In this document: piece by piece, positions 34,310-43,486 of the stretch
How positions within the stretch are numbered: the stretch's first letter is position 1
How the letters are laid out: every line of letters starts with the position of its first letter
Assembly: GCF_014397005.1 (NCBI RefSeq)
Contig: NZ_JACGWS010000005.1
Coordinates: 62,001-126,000 of the forward strand
Direction of reading: 5' to 3'
Length of the DNA: 64,000 nucleotides
From: Kordia aestuariivivens
GTDB taxonomy: Bacteria > Bacteroidota > Bacteroidia > Flavobacteriales > Flavobacteriaceae
Program-made: the position numbers and the translations under genes
The notes under the pieces: model-generated
The model's database searches: none
What the model was told of the DNA's origin: nothing
Seen by the model: the letters and a program-made list of their open reading frames with translations, nothing else

Positions 34310-35377
34310 TTATGCGTTGTAGAAATTGAAAGCATCTATGATAATAGTATTGGGTACAATTTTATCTAAAACTGGCGTTCCGATGTCACTCAATAGTACA
34401 AAATTGATGTTTCCGTGAGAGTTTTTCTTATCGTATTTCATTAACTCGATAATAGCTTCATAGTCCGTATGGTTCAATTCAACTTTTCCATACATATTGA
34501 GCATTACACGTTTAATCTCAGCTAATTTTTCTGTTGAAAAGCCTTCTTGTTGGCTGGAAATATAACTTGCAAGCACCATTCCGACTGCAATAGCTTCTCC
34601 GTGTAACAACGCTTCTTTTGTTTCGTGTGTTAACAAATACGATTCAATTGCGTGACCAAGTGTGTGTCCAAAATTTAAAATTTTGCGCATTCCTTGTTCT
34701 TTTGGATCTTCAGTGACTACTGTGTTTTTAATTTGAACTGATTCGTAGATCAAATCGTCTAAATCTTCAATTGTAAAATTAGCAAGATCAATCATCTTTT
34801 TCCAATATGCTTCATCATAGATCAATCCGTGTTTTAACATTTCTGCCAAACCGCTGCGCATTTGATTCGCTGGTAACGTATTTAAAAAAGAAGTATCAAT
34901 CAAAACCATTTCGGGAATATTAATCACACCAATCTGATTCTTCAAAGTGCCTAAATCAACTCCTGTTTTTCCGCCAACAGAAGCGTCAACCATTGCTAAC
35001 AAAGAAGTTGGAACGTTAATATATGAAATTCCACGTTTAAAAGTAGAAGCCACAAATCCACCAAGATCCGTCACAACACCGCCACCAACATTGATTAATA
35101 AACTCTTTCGGTCAGCATCTAACTCAGAAAGTACATTCCAAACTCCAGTACATGTTTCAATATTTTTATGAATTTCACCAGAAGGAATTTCTATAATCTC
35201 AATAGCGAGTTCAGTAGGCAAATTGCCCATAAAACTAGGTAAACAATGCGTATGTGTATCCGAATCTACCAAAACAAAAATCTTTGAGTAATTTGAATTG
35301 CTTAGGTGTTCGTGAAGTTTTGTGTAACAATTTGTATTGAAATGAACGAAATAATTCGTTGCTTGAATAGAATTCAT
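34310..35377 (-). CDS. aroB: 3-Dehydroquinate synthase
   Basis: A 355-residue NAD- and zinc-dependent enzyme that closes DAHP to 3-dehydroquinate, the second step of the shikimate pathway. The NAD-binding GGGVVTDLGGFVASTFKRG, the VDASVGGKTGVDLG loop, and the metal ligand regions RSGLAEMLKHGLIYD and NFGHTLGHAIE, with HGEAIAVGMV, are all present. Length is normal. It is divergent from proline dehydrogenase and not linked to aroC. Confidence 0.96.
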   Translation of the reverse strand: MNSIQATNYFVHFNTNCYTKLHEHLSNSNYSKIFVLVDSDTHTHCLPSFMGNLPTELAIEIIEIPSGEIHKNIETCTGVWNVLSELDADRKSLLINVGGGVVTDLGGFVASTFKRGISYINVPTSLLAMVDASVGGKTGVDLGTLKNQIGVINIPEMVLIDTSFLNTLPANQMRSGLAEMLKHGLIYDEAYWKKMIDLANFTIEDLDDLIYESVQIKNTVVTEDPKEQGMRKILNFGHTLGHAIESYLLTHETKEALLHGEAIAVGMVLASYISSQQEGFSTEKLAEIKRVMLNMYGKVELNHTDYEAIIELMKYDKKNSHGNINFVLLSDIGTPVLDKIVPNTIIIDAFNFYNA

Positions 35378-35448
35378 AGACTAAAAAAAAACTTTTAATA
35401 GTCACAAAATAAAGCCTTTTTTAAACAATAAAATAATAATTCAATAAC

Positions 35449-35456
35449 TATATTTG
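35449..35456 (+). promoter_or_regulatory. Candidate -7 element of the proline dehydrogenase gene
   Basis: TATATTTG matches TAnnTTTG, 19 bp before the ATG. Confidence 0.45.
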
Positions 35457-35475
35457 TGAAAGTAATTCTTTATAA

Positions 35476-36642
35476 ATGGATCCTATTTTTAATAATACTG
35501 AGAACGCTTTTGCTTTAAAAACAGATTCTCAACTAGAAAGAGCTTATTTTTTATTCAAGCTCATTGCCAATCAACCGCTAGTCCGTATTGGAACAGCCGT
35601 CACAAACTTCGCAATAAAAGCGCATTTGCCTGTAGAAAGTCTAATTAGAGCTACTGTTTTCGATCATTTTTGTGGAGGAACTTCGGAAGAAGAATGCATT
35701 CCAGTAGTAGATAAAATGTTTGAAAAAGGTGTTTGCAGTGTTTTAGACTATTCAGTAGAAGGAAAAGAAGAAGAAGCACAGTTTGATGCAACGCTGGAAA
35801 AAATCTTGAAAATTTTAAATTTTGTAAAGGAAAAACAAGCAATTCCATTTGCTGTTTTTAAACCTACTGGATTTGGTCGAATTGATTTGTATGAAAAAGT
35901 TGGAAACGATGAAACTTTAACAACGGATGAACAAGCAGAATGGAATCGTGTATTGACACGGTTTGACACGGTTTGTAAAAAAGCACACGAAATGGACGTT
36001 GCATTATTAATTGATGGCGAAGAAAGCTGGATGCAAGATGCTGCAGATGAAATTGTCGCTGATATGATGCGAAAATATAATAAAGAGAAACCAATTGTTT
36101 ACAATACACTTCAAATGTATCGTTGGGATCGATTGGATTACTTAAAACAATTGCATATTGATGCCAAAGCACAAGGTTTCCACATTGGAATGAAATTAGT
36201 GCGTGGTGCCTACATGGAAAAAGAAAACAGAAGAGCAATAGCACAAGGATATACTTCCCCTATATGTATATCAAAACAAGCTACAGATGAGAATTTTGAT
36301 GCTGGAGTTGTTTACATGCTTGAAAACTTAGATTGTATGGCTGTTTTTGCCGGAACACACAACGAAGAAAGTTCGTATAAAGTTGCAGAAATCATGAAAG
36401 CGAAGCAAGTAGCGAACAGTGATTCGCGTGTTTGGTTTGGTCAGTTATACGGAATGAGCGATCATATCAGTTTTAACTTGGCAAAAGAAGGATATAACGT
36501 AGCAAAATACTTACCTTTTGGACCTGTAAGAGATGTAATGCCTTACTTGATACGAAGAGCAGAGGAAAATACGTCAGTTGCAGGACAAACATCGAGAGAG
36601 TTAAGTTTATTAAAACAAGAAAAGAAAAGAAGGAAATTGTAA
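35476..36642 (+). CDS. Proline dehydrogenase
   Basis: A 388-residue monofunctional ProDH (not fused to P5C dehydrogenase, unlike enteric PutA). It is an FAD TIM barrel that oxidises proline to pyrroline-5-carboxylate and feeds the quinone pool. Conserved stretches are FKPTGFGRIDLYEKVG, MKLVRGAYMEKENRRA, GTHNEES, QLYGMSDHISFNLA, and KYLPFGPVRDVMPYLIRRAEENTS, which includes the substrate-binding Arg pair. No P5C dehydrogenase is next to it. Confidence 0.94.
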   Translation: MDPIFNNTENAFALKTDSQLERAYFLFKLIANQPLVRIGTAVTNFAIKAHLPVESLIRATVFDHFCGGTSEEECIPVVDKMFEKGVCSVLDYSVEGKEEEAQFDATLEKILKILNFVKEKQAIPFAVFKPTGFGRIDLYEKVGNDETLTTDEQAEWNRVLTRFDTVCKKAHEMDVALLIDGEESWMQDAADEIVADMMRKYNKEKPIVYNTLQMYRWDRLDYLKQLHIDAKAQGFHIGMKLVRGAYMEKENRRAIAQGYTSPICISKQATDENFDAGVVYMLENLDCMAVFAGTHNEESSYKVAEIMKAKQVANSDSRVWFGQLYGMSDHISFNLAKEGYNVAKYLPFGPVRDVMPYLIRRAEENTSVAGQTSRELSLLKQEKKRRKL

Positions 36643-36691
36643 ATTATAATTCCCTTTACAAAACGAATAAAACAACCTAAAGAACCCATCT

Positions 36692-39538
36692 ATGAGAATC
36701 AATAAATTTACAATATTGCTTCTTGCATTATTTATTGTTGTCACATATTCATGTAAACAAAACGAAAATAATACAACTGAAGAAGAAACTTCCTTTTCTC
36801 TTGAATATGAGAAATTTACTTTAGATAATGGACTTGAGGTTGTTTTGCATGAAGATCATTCAGATCCAATAGTCGCCGTTGCAACGTTAATGCATGTTGG
36901 TTCTAATAGAGAAAAACCCGGAAAAACAGGATTTGCGCACTTCTTTGAGCACATGGCGTTTAATGATTCTGAAAATGTACCAAGAGGTTCTAACCGAAAA
37001 GTAATTCCAGAATGGGGCGGAACCCGAAATGGATCAACTTCATCAGACGCAACAATTTATTATGAAGTCGTACCTAAAGATGCATTTGAAAAAATTTTAT
37101 GGATCGATTCAGACAGATTGGGTTACATGATCAACACGGTAACCACAGAAGCATTAGAACGTGAAAAACAAGTTGTAAAGAATGAAAAACGACAGAATTA
37201 CGATAATGTTCCTTATGGTTTTACTTTCGAAATTATTCGTGCAAACTTATATCCTAAAGAGCATCCGTACAATTGGGCAGTTATTGGTTCGCTTCCCGAT
37301 TTACAAGCAGCAACTTTAGAAGATGTAACAGAATTCTATAATACATATTACGGTCCAAATAATGCAACCTTAGTAATTGCTGGAGATATTGATCTTGAAG
37401 AAACTAAAAAAGCCGTTAAGAAATGGTTTGGCGAAATTAAACGAGGAAATGAAGTTGCAAAGTTGAAACCAATGCCTGTAACATTACCCGAAACAAAATC
37501 ATTATACTTTGAAGATAATTTTGCAAAACTTCCTGAACTTCGTTTGGTATATCCAACAGTAGAAATGTTTCATGAAGACCAATATGCATTAGATATTTTG
37601 GGGCAAATGTTAAGCGGAAGCAAAAAATCGCCTTTATACAGAGAAGTAGTTACTGCTAAAAAACTAGCGCCGCGTGTTTCTTCATTCAATACGAGTAATG
37701 AATTGGCAGGCGAATTTACATTTAGAGTTCGTGCAAATGCTGGAACTAATTTAAACACTGTAAAAGCTGCACTTGAAGAAGGATTGAAGAATTTTGAAGC
37801 TAATTTTGATGAAGCGCAATTGGTTCGTATCAAAGCTAAGCAAGAAGTTGAGTTGTATAACGGAACAGAATCTGTTGTGAATAAAGCGTTTGTTTTGGCT
37901 AATGGAAATGTATTTGCCAACGATCCTGCATACGTTATTAAAGAAGCTGCTTTTACAAACAAAGTAACGAAGGAAGATGTAATTCGTGTTTACAATAAAT
38001 ATATTAAAGGAAAAAATTACATCATGACTTCGTTTGTGCCAAAAGGACAAACGGATCTTGCGATGGAAAATGCTGTAAAAGCAGAAGTGTATCAAGAAGA
38101 AATTGTGCAAGGAAAAGCAAACGAAGAAGTTGGGCAAGGAGCAGAGGCGCAGTATGAAAAAACGGTTACAAAACATGATCGTTCTGAGCCTAAATTTGGC
38201 GAATTGCCATTGTTCAAATCGCCAGAAGTTTGGAAAGGTACATTGGCCAACGGAATTAATGTGTATGGAATTGAAAATAATGAAGTTCCATTAGTTTCTT
38301 TTTCAATTACGATTGATGGCGGACATTATTTAGATCCAAAAGACAAAGCTGGATTGGCAAAACTTTTAGGAGATTTAATGATGGAAGGAACTAAATTTAA
38401 AACTTCTTCAGAATTAGAAGAAGCCATTGAAATGTTGGGCGCTACCATAGATATAAGAAGCGGTGATGAAGGTATGTATGTATCTGGAAATTGTTTGGCG
38501 AAGAACTTTGACAAAACAATCAAATTGGTAGAAGAAATTGTGTTACATCCACGTTGGGATAAGTCTGAATTTGAGCGACTTAAAAGTTCACTATTGACTA
38601 ATTTGAAAGGAAGAGAAGCGAATCCAAGGACAATTGCGTATCAATCTTTTCGAAAATTAATTTATGGAGACAATCATATTTTAGGAACTCCATCTATCGG
38701 AGTTACTGAAACGATCAATAATATTTCTTTAGACGATTTAAAACAGTTTTATACTGATAATATTTCAGCAAGCGTTGCCAATATTCATGTTGCTGGCGCA
38801 GTTGGCGAAACCACTGTTTTAGCATCGTTGGATGGTTTGGGTAAAAACTGGAAATCTACAGAAGTAAAAATTCCTTCTTATACATTACCAAAGCAAGATA
38901 AAGCAGGGAAAATATTTTTCATTGATTTCCCTGGCGCAAAACAATCTGTGATTTACTCAGGAAAATTAGCATTATCAGAATCTGATCCGATGTATAATAA
39001 TTTAGACTATACCAATCAAATTCTTGGAGGCGGATCAAGCGGACGTTTGTTTCAAACTTTACGCATAGAAAAAGGATATACGTATGGCGCATATTCTTAC
39101 TTGCAAAATTTAGAAGAAAAAGCACCTTTTGTGGTGCAAACCAGTGTTCGAGCGAATGCTACATTGCCTTCTTTGAAAATTATAAAAGGGTTAATGAGTA
39201 ATTATTCTAAAGATTTTAGTGAAGAAGAAGTTACAATTACGAAAAATAAAATTTTAAAAAGTAGCGCGAAAGATTACGAGGAACTTGGAGATAAATTACG
39301 AATCCTTACGCAAATTAGTAAATATAATAAAGAGTTCAATTATCTTGAAAACGAGCAAAAAGAACTTGTGGATATGAGTTTAGAAGATTTTCAAAATATA
39401 ATTAAAACACATATTCAAGAAGATGATATGTTTTATTTAGTGGTTGGCGACAAAGAAACACAGGTAGAAGAAATAAATAAGTTTGGTAAAGGTGAAGCAA
39501 TCGAGTTGGATATTTACGGGAACTTAAAAAAGGAATAA
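36692..39538 (+). CDS. M16 family metallopeptidase, lipoprotein
   Basis: A 948-residue protein with a lipoprotein signal (VVTYSC, Cys20) and the inverted zinc motif HFFEH (82-86), followed by a downstream Glu in ALEREKQVVKNEK. A second, inactive M16 domain forms the C-terminal half, so this is a two-domain clam-shell peptidase of the pitrilysin/PqqL type. It probably sits in the periplasm and degrades short peptides. It starts 49 bp after proline dehydrogenase and may be a separate unit. A second, more distant copy is at 53731-56706. Confidence 0.92.
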   Translation: MRINKFTILLLALFIVVTYSCKQNENNTTEEETSFSLEYEKFTLDNGLEVVLHEDHSDPIVAVATLMHVGSNREKPGKTGFAHFFEHMAFNDSENVPRGSNRKVIPEWGGTRNGSTSSDATIYYEVVPKDAFEKILWIDSDRLGYMINTVTTEALEREKQVVKNEKRQNYDNVPYGFTFEIIRANLYPKEHPYNWAVIGSLPDLQAATLEDVTEFYNTYYGPNNATLVIAGDIDLEETKKAVKKWFGEIKRGNEVAKLKPMPVTLPETKSLYFEDNFAKLPELRLVYPTVEMFHEDQYALDILGQMLSGSKKSPLYREVVTAKKLAPRVSSFNTSNELAGEFTFRVRANAGTNLNTVKAALEEGLKNFEANFDEAQLVRIKAKQEVELYNGTESVVNKAFVLANGNVFANDPAYVIKEAAFTNKVTKEDVIRVYNKYIKGKNYIMTSFVPKGQTDLAMENAVKAEVYQEEIVQGKANEEVGQGAEAQYEKTVTKHDRSEPKFGELPLFKSPEVWKGTLANGINVYGIENNEVPLVSFSITIDGGHYLDPKDKAGLAKLLGDLMMEGTKFKTSSELEEAIEMLGATIDIRSGDEGMYVSGNCLAKNFDKTIKLVEEIVLHPRWDKSEFERLKSSLLTNLKGREANPRTIAYQSFRKLIYGDNHILGTPSIGVTETINNISLDDLKQFYTDNISASVANIHVAGAVGETTVLASLDGLGKNWKSTEVKIPSYTLPKQDKAGKIFFIDFPGAKQSVIYSGKLALSESDPMYNNLDYTNQILGGGSSGRLFQTLRIEKGYTYGAYSYLQNLEEKAPFVVQTSVRANATLPSLKIIKGLMSNYSKDFSEEEVTITKNKILKSSAKDYEELGDKLRILTQISKYNKEFNYLENEQKELVDMSLEDFQNIIKTHIQEDDMFYLVVGDKETQVEEINKFGKGEAIELDIYGNLKKE

Positions 39539-39615
39539 TCCAGCGTTAAATTATAAATTTTAAGGCGATAACGTATAAGTTTCACTTTCAGTTAGTTAGT
39601 CTTTATTCTATTATC

Positions 39616-39637
39616 TAAAAGCGAAGCGGTCTAATGT
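39616..39637. repeat. Dispersed intergenic repeat fragment
   Basis: The inverse complement contains GCTTCGCTTTTA and ACATTAGAC, shared with the 5.5-5.7 kb repeat. It lies between two convergent genes. Confidence 0.45.
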
Positions 39638-39651
39638 CAACAACAAGTGTT

Positions 39652-40035
39652 TTAGTCAATCCTTTTAATCGTCTGAATTCGGGCAGTACTATCGCAATTA
39701 TGCACAGTAAGTTCAATTTCTTTATTGCGAAGCATTCCTTCAATAATGTACAATTTACAAGAATCGACTTTGATTTTACTTCTTGAGAAATCAACATCTC
39801 CATACCTGAGAATGTTTGAAATTTCGGCAGTGTCAATTTCTTTATTATCAATCAATTGGCGAATTTCAGGAGAAAAGTGACGTTCTTTCAATCGAATATT
39901 TTTCAAAGTACGTGCATTTGGAAAATAATCAAACTCACATTTTACACCACGTCCACGAATTAAAAATGCAAAAATCACCAAACCAATGGCTACACCACCT
40001 AAATAAAATCCTGTACGTCTTAAAAGACTGCTCAT
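39652..40035 (-). CDS. DUF4258 family membrane-anchored protein
   Basis: A 127-residue protein with one N-terminal transmembrane helix (about 10-27, FYLGGVAIGLVIFAFLI) and a soluble domain of the DUF4258 type (about 45-120, with FSPEIRQLIDNKEI and LYIIEGMLRNKEIELTV). DUF4258 is a small barrel-like fold of unclear function. Three bases separate it from the stop codon of ald upstream, so it belongs to the ald operon. Confidence 0.75.
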   Translation of the reverse strand: MSSLLRRTGFYLGGVAIGLVIFAFLIRGRGVKCEFDYFPNARTLKNIRLKERHFSPEIRQLIDNKEIDTAEISNILRYGDVDFSRSKIKVDSCKLYIIEGMLRNKEIELTVHNCDSTARIQTIKRID

Positions 40036-40038
40036 CTG

Positions 40039-41238
40039 CTAAAAAACTAATAAATTAATATCTCTATATGGAAGATCAAACCAATCTGCTACTGATTTAT
40101 TGGTTAAAACTCCGTGGTAAAAGTACAACCCATTTTTCAATCCTTTATCAAAACGTAACGAATTTTCTAATCCGCCATCATCCGCAATTTTTAGTAAATA
40201 TGGAGTAAACATATTACTGATTGATACTGAAGCGGTTCTGGAATATCTAGCTGGAATATTTGGCACACAATAATGAATAACGCCATGTTTTTTAAACGTT
40301 GGTTTATCGTGTGAAGTAATTTCACTTGTTTCAATACAACCGCCCATATCGATGCTGACATCAATAATGACGGCCCCTTTTTTCATGTGACTGACCATGC
40401 TTTCTGTAACTAAAATAGGAGATCTATTTTTTCCGCGCACAGCGCCAATTAAAACATCGCAACGTTTTAACGCTTTTAATAAATTTTTTGGCTGTATGGT
40501 TGATGTATATACAGGTTGTCCTAAATTGATCTGAATGCAGCGAAGTTTTGTGATGGAATTATCAAAAACTTTAATATTTGCACCCAATCCTAATGCGGAA
40601 CGTGCAGCAAATTCTCCAACCGTTCCTGCACCGACAATGACAACTTCCGCAGGTGGAACGCCGCTAATATTTCCAAGCATCAATCCGTTTCCGTTATTGA
40701 CATTTGCCATTAATTCGGAAGCAATTAAAATGGAGGCAGTTCCGGCAATTTCACTTAAGGAACGTACTGCTGGATACGTGCCATCTTCATCACGAATGTA
40801 TTCAAAGGCGAGTGCGGTCACACGTTTACTAGCTAATACTTCAAAATATTTTTTAGAACGTGTTTTTATCTGTAAAGCTGAAATTAAAATCGTTTGCGGA
40901 TTCAATAATTGAAGTTCTTCAATTGTTGGCGGTTCCACTTTTAAAATAATAGGGCAGGAGAACACCTTTCGTGTGTCATTAGTAATTTCTGCGCCAGCTT
41001 CTGTATAATCTTTATCTGAAAAATTAGCTTCTTTTCCGGCGCAACTTTCAATCAAAACACGATGTCCGTGTGCTATAATTGCAGCAACGGCATCTGGTGT
41101 TAAGCAAACTCGTTTCTCTTGAAACGAAGTTTCTTTAGGAATTCCAATAAATAATTCTTGCTTGTGTTTTGAAATTTCGAGTGTTTCCTCTTGTGGAAGT
41201 AATTGTTGTTTGGTAAAAGGAGATAAAGATTCCGGCAT
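40039..41238 (-). CDS. ald: Alanine dehydrogenase
   Basis: A 399-residue NAD-dependent enzyme interconverting L-alanine and pyruvate plus ammonia. The N-terminal IGIPKETSFQEKRVCLTPDAV and the Rossmann GAGTVGEFAARSALGLGA are typical, as is VIIDVSIDMGGCIETS near the active site. The N-terminal ~25-residue extension before IGIPKE makes it longer than the ~370-residue Bacillus enzyme. In many flavobacteria porX, tsaE and ald are close neighbours; here three lipoprotein/membrane modules separate tsaE and ald. Confidence 0.9.
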   Translation of the reverse strand: MPESLSPFTKQQLLPQEETLEISKHKQELFIGIPKETSFQEKRVCLTPDAVAAIIAHGHRVLIESCAGKEANFSDKDYTEAGAEITNDTRKVFSCPIILKVEPPTIEELQLLNPQTILISALQIKTRSKKYFEVLASKRVTALAFEYIRDEDGTYPAVRSLSEIAGTASILIASELMANVNNGNGLMLGNISGVPPAEVVIVGAGTVGEFAARSALGLGANIKVFDNSITKLRCIQINLGQPVYTSTIQPKNLLKALKRCDVLIGAVRGKNRSPILVTESMVSHMKKGAVIIDVSIDMGGCIETSEITSHDKPTFKKHGVIHYCVPNIPARYSRTASVSISNMFTPYLLKIADDGGLENSLRFDKGLKNGLYFYHGVLTNKSVADWFDLPYRDINLLVF

Positions 41239-41295
41239 GAGGCATTATTATTGATTAAAACATGAAGTTACAAATAAAAATGAAGTAATAAAATA

Positions 41296-41823
41296 CTATT
41301 TATTGGCTTCTTCCATTTCTTGTTCTTTTCGTTCATACTCCGCAAGCTCTGCATCTATTTTTTTGAGATCAATACCATAAACATATTTATCAAAGAGTTT
41401 GATTCTAATTAAATATACGATGGGAACTATGATCATCATCACGGGAAGTACATAGTATATTTCAACCTCATCGACTGATTGTATATCGTCATTTATTATG
41501 CTTGTTAATTGAAATATATACATTGCTATTGGGATCAAGATTACATGATACCACCAATCTTTACAAGTTATAAACCAGAGGATTAAAAATATTAGAGGCA
41601 TTAGTTTTGACATTATCCAATACGCCGAAGTTTGTACGCTTTCGTAATAAGAGCTATCATAAGTAAATAAAGAAGTTTCCCAAACTTTTACATCAGGGAA
41701 ACTTTCATATGAATAATATATTATAGGTGATATAGCAATAATAAGAGCTATCAAACTACCCATTAGGAGGCGTTTTGATGTTTTTCTTAACTTTTTCTTC
41801 TGTTTCGTATGGGTTGTCTTCAT
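41296..41823 (-). CDS. Four-helix membrane protein, module 1
   Basis: About 175 residues from the ATG at 41823 (MKTTHTKQKK); another ATG at 41763 (MGSLIALII) overlaps the lipoprotein stop by a few bases and may be the true start. Four transmembrane segments: about 20-40, 75-92, 95-115 and 127-148. Paralogues in modules 2 and 3 share the WWYHVILIPIAM motif, LILWF(I/L)TC before it, and the Lys/Glu-rich tail GIDLKKIDAELAEYERKE. There is no enzymatic motif. Its 5' part overlaps the lipoprotein gene in the +1 frame. Function unknown; a two-gene unit with the lipoprotein is likely. Confidence 0.7.
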   Translation of the reverse strand: MKTTHTKQKKKLRKTSKRLLMGSLIALIIAISPIIYYSYESFPDVKVWETSLFTYDSSYYESVQTSAYWIMSKLMPLIFLILWFITCKDWWYHVILIPIAMYIFQLTSIINDDIQSVDEVEIYYVLPVMMIIVPIVYLIRIKLFDKYVYGIDLKKIDAELAEYERKEQEMEEANK

Positions 41824-41905
41824 CAGCAATACTGTCTGGGTTACAAGATACAAATAATATTGTTGATATGGCTGCTAATAGGTAAAGGTAGAATTTAGTT
41901 TTCAT
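41756..41905 (-). CDS. Small lipoprotein, module 1 (49 residues)
   Basis: Reading the minus strand from 41905 gives a 49-residue protein: MKTKFYLYLLAAIST, lipobox ILFVSC (Cys21), then NPDSIADEDNPYETE and a short Lys-rich end. Two near-copies exist in modules 2 and 3, all with the same NPDSIADEDNPY after the lipidated Cys. Its 3' part overlaps the membrane protein gene out of frame. The three-fold conservation in this frame shows it is a true gene despite its size. Function unknown. Confidence 0.75.
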   Translation of the reverse strand: MKTKFYLYLLAAISTILFVSCNPDSIADEDNPYETEEKVKKNIKTPPNG

Positions 41906-41938
41906 CTGATAATTGGGTTATTTAGTTTAACGATGAAG

Positions 41939-41997
41939 CAAACTTATTGAATAACCAACTAATTATCAGAAAATTAGCATAATATATTTTCTACGTA
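41939..41997 (-). promoter_or_regulatory. Promoter region of module 1: TAAGTTTG and CTACGTA box
   Basis: On the minus strand, TAAGTTTG (41939-41946) matches the -7 consensus. A conserved CTACGTA box (41991-41997), in the context ATATTTTCTACGTA, lies 44 bp further upstream. Modules 2 and 3 have the same pair at the same distance. Confidence 0.6.
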
Positions 41998-42087
41998 CTT
42001 TTGTTAGATTTGGGTCAATCGAACAAAAGCCGTAGAATTTATAATTTTTTGTATTTATTTCGTAAGTATTTTCGCGAATATACAGAT

Positions 42088-42645
42088 TTATTTTATTTCA
42101 TTTACATTTTGAGCCTCTTTTTCTTTACGATCGTATTCATCGAGTTCAGCTTCAATTTTCTTTAAATCAATTCCTAATACTAACTTTTCAAATAATTTTA
42201 CTCTAATTAAATATACTATGGGTGTGATGATCATTAATATTGGAATCAACCAGTATATTTCAATTTCATCAACCTTCAAAGTATTTTTATAAAGTGCATT
42301 CGCTAATTGAAATGCATACATGGCAATTGGCACTAAAATTATGTGATACCACCAATGTTTACAGGTTAAAAACCATAGTATTAATAGTAACAATGGAATA
42401 ATTTTGCTTAAATACATCCAAAATGAAATGTATAAATCTTGATATCCATTACTTGTAATGGTAAACCAACTAGTCTTCCATATATCTCCATCAGGAGAAT
42501 ATTCATATAAATAATATAAAAATGGAGAAAGAAATATCAATAAGATGATTAAGGTGTCAATAAGTAATTTCTTTCTAACCGACGTTTCCTCTTGTGATTT
42601 CTCTTTTATCAACTCCTTGTTCTGTTTCGTATGGGTTGTCTTCAT
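42088..42645 (-). CDS. Four-helix membrane protein, module 2
   Basis: About 185 residues from the ATG at 42645 (MKTTHTKQNKELIKEK). The layout matches module 1: a charged N-terminus, four transmembrane helices, the ILWFLTC-KHWWYHIILVPIAM segment and the tail GIDLKKIEAELDEYDRKEKE. Unlike module 1, there is no ATG, GTG or TTG near the lipoprotein stop, so the gene must start inside the lipoprotein gene, in the +1 frame (about 70 bp overlap), or be reached by frameshifting. Unknown function. Confidence 0.7.
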   Translation of the reverse strand: MKTTHTKQNKELIKEKSQEETSVRKKLLIDTLIILLIFLSPFLYYLYEYSPDGDIWKTSWFTITSNGYQDLYISFWMYLSKIIPLLLLILWFLTCKHWWYHIILVPIAMYAFQLANALYKNTLKVDEIEIYWLIPILMIITPIVYLIRVKLFEKLVLGIDLKKIEAELDEYDRKEKEAQNVNEIK

Positions 42646-42727
42646 CAGCAATGCTATCTGGATTACAAGATACAAATAATATTGTTGATACGGCTGCTAA
42701 TAGGTAAAGGTAGAATTTAGTTTTCAT
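42575..42727 (-). CDS. Small lipoprotein, module 2 (50 residues)
   Basis: Minus strand from 42727: MKTKFYLYLLAAVST, ILFVSC (Cys21), NPDSIADEDNPYETE, then QGVDKREITRGNVG. The first 36 residues are nearly identical to module 1. Only the C-terminal part, which overlaps the membrane protein frame, has diverged. Confidence 0.75.
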   Translation of the reverse strand: MKTKFYLYLLAAVSTILFVSCNPDSIADEDNPYETEQGVDKREITRGNVG

Positions 42728-42757
42728 TTGTTTAGATTATTTAGTTTAACGATGGGT

Positions 42758-42816
42758 CAAACTTATTGAATAACCAAATGTTACCTTCAAAAAGAGCATA
42801 ATATATTTTCTACGTA
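42758..42816 (-). promoter_or_regulatory. Promoter region of module 2: TAAGTTTG and CTACGTA box
   Basis: TAAGTTTG (minus strand, 42758-42765) with a TTTTTG -33 candidate 22 bp upstream, and CTACGTA at 42810-42816, 44 bp from the -7 element. Confidence 0.6.
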
Positions 42817-42892
42817 TTTTTGTTGGTTTTATTAAAAACTAACGCAATGTATAGAAAATAGGATATCTTGTATTTCAATGAACTTTTATTAT

Positions 42893-43486
42893 TTATTCTT
42901 GAGCGCCTGATATATTTTGTTGCTCTCGCTCTTTTCGGTCGTATTCCTCTAATTCAGCATCTATCTTTTTTAAGTCAATACCATATACTAATTTATCCAT
43001 CAATTTTATTCTGATAAAATAAACAAAAGGTATAACAATCATCATTATGGGAATCAACCAATAAATTTCCACAACATCTAATATACTAGATTTATCATTT
43101 ATTGCTCCAAATAACTGAAAAGCAAACATAAACATAGGAATCAAAATTACGTGATACCACCACTTATTACAAGTCAAAAACCATAATATCATTAATAATA
43201 GAGGTATGGCTTTATTCATACTTGCCCAAACCAATACTCTAACATTTTTATAATTCGTATCTGTTATAGTAAAAAATGATGTTTCCCAAATATTAGTATC
43301 TTTCGGTACATACTCATATAATTGAAACAAATATGGAGTAATCGCTATAAGTAGTGCTACAATTGTATTTACTACAATTTTTGATTGAAACCTAGATTTT
43401 CTATTGGTATTAGTCTTCCCCAGGAATTTTGATATCTTTCTTATCGATTTTTTCTTCGGTTTGGTATGGGTTATCTTCGTCTGCAA
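42893..43486 (-). CDS. Four-helix membrane protein, module 3
   Basis: About 197 residues if started at the TTG at 43486; an alternative TTG is at 43510. No ATG is available before the first transmembrane helix. It shares ILWFLTCNKWWYHVILIPMFM and the GIDLKKIDAELEEYDRKE tail with the other two modules. The region before helix 1 (PKKKSIRKISKF) is positively charged, suggesting an inside N-terminus. The lack of a good start codon makes this module the best evidence that the membrane protein is translated by coupling or frameshifting from the lipoprotein. Confidence 0.68.
   Translation of the reverse strand: MQTKITHTKPKKKSIRKISKFLGKTNTNRKSRFQSKIVVNTIVALLIAITPYLFQLYEYVPKDTNIWETSFFTITDTNYKNVRVLVWASMNKAIPLLLMILWFLTCNKWWYHVILIPMFMFAFQLFGAINDKSSILDVVEIYWLIPIMMIVIPFVYFIRIKLMDKLVYGIDLKKIDAELEEYDRKEREQQNISGAQE

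Noticed and set aside
35864-36244. 126-codon minus-strand open frame
   Set aside because: It is antisense to proline dehydrogenase and rich in Leu/Phe/His from reverse reading.
37570-38176. Minus-strand open frames of 130 and 141 codons
   Set aside because: They are antisense to the M16 peptidase gene and have no protein-like features.
40535-40912. 125-codon plus-strand open frame
   Set aside because: It is antisense to ald.
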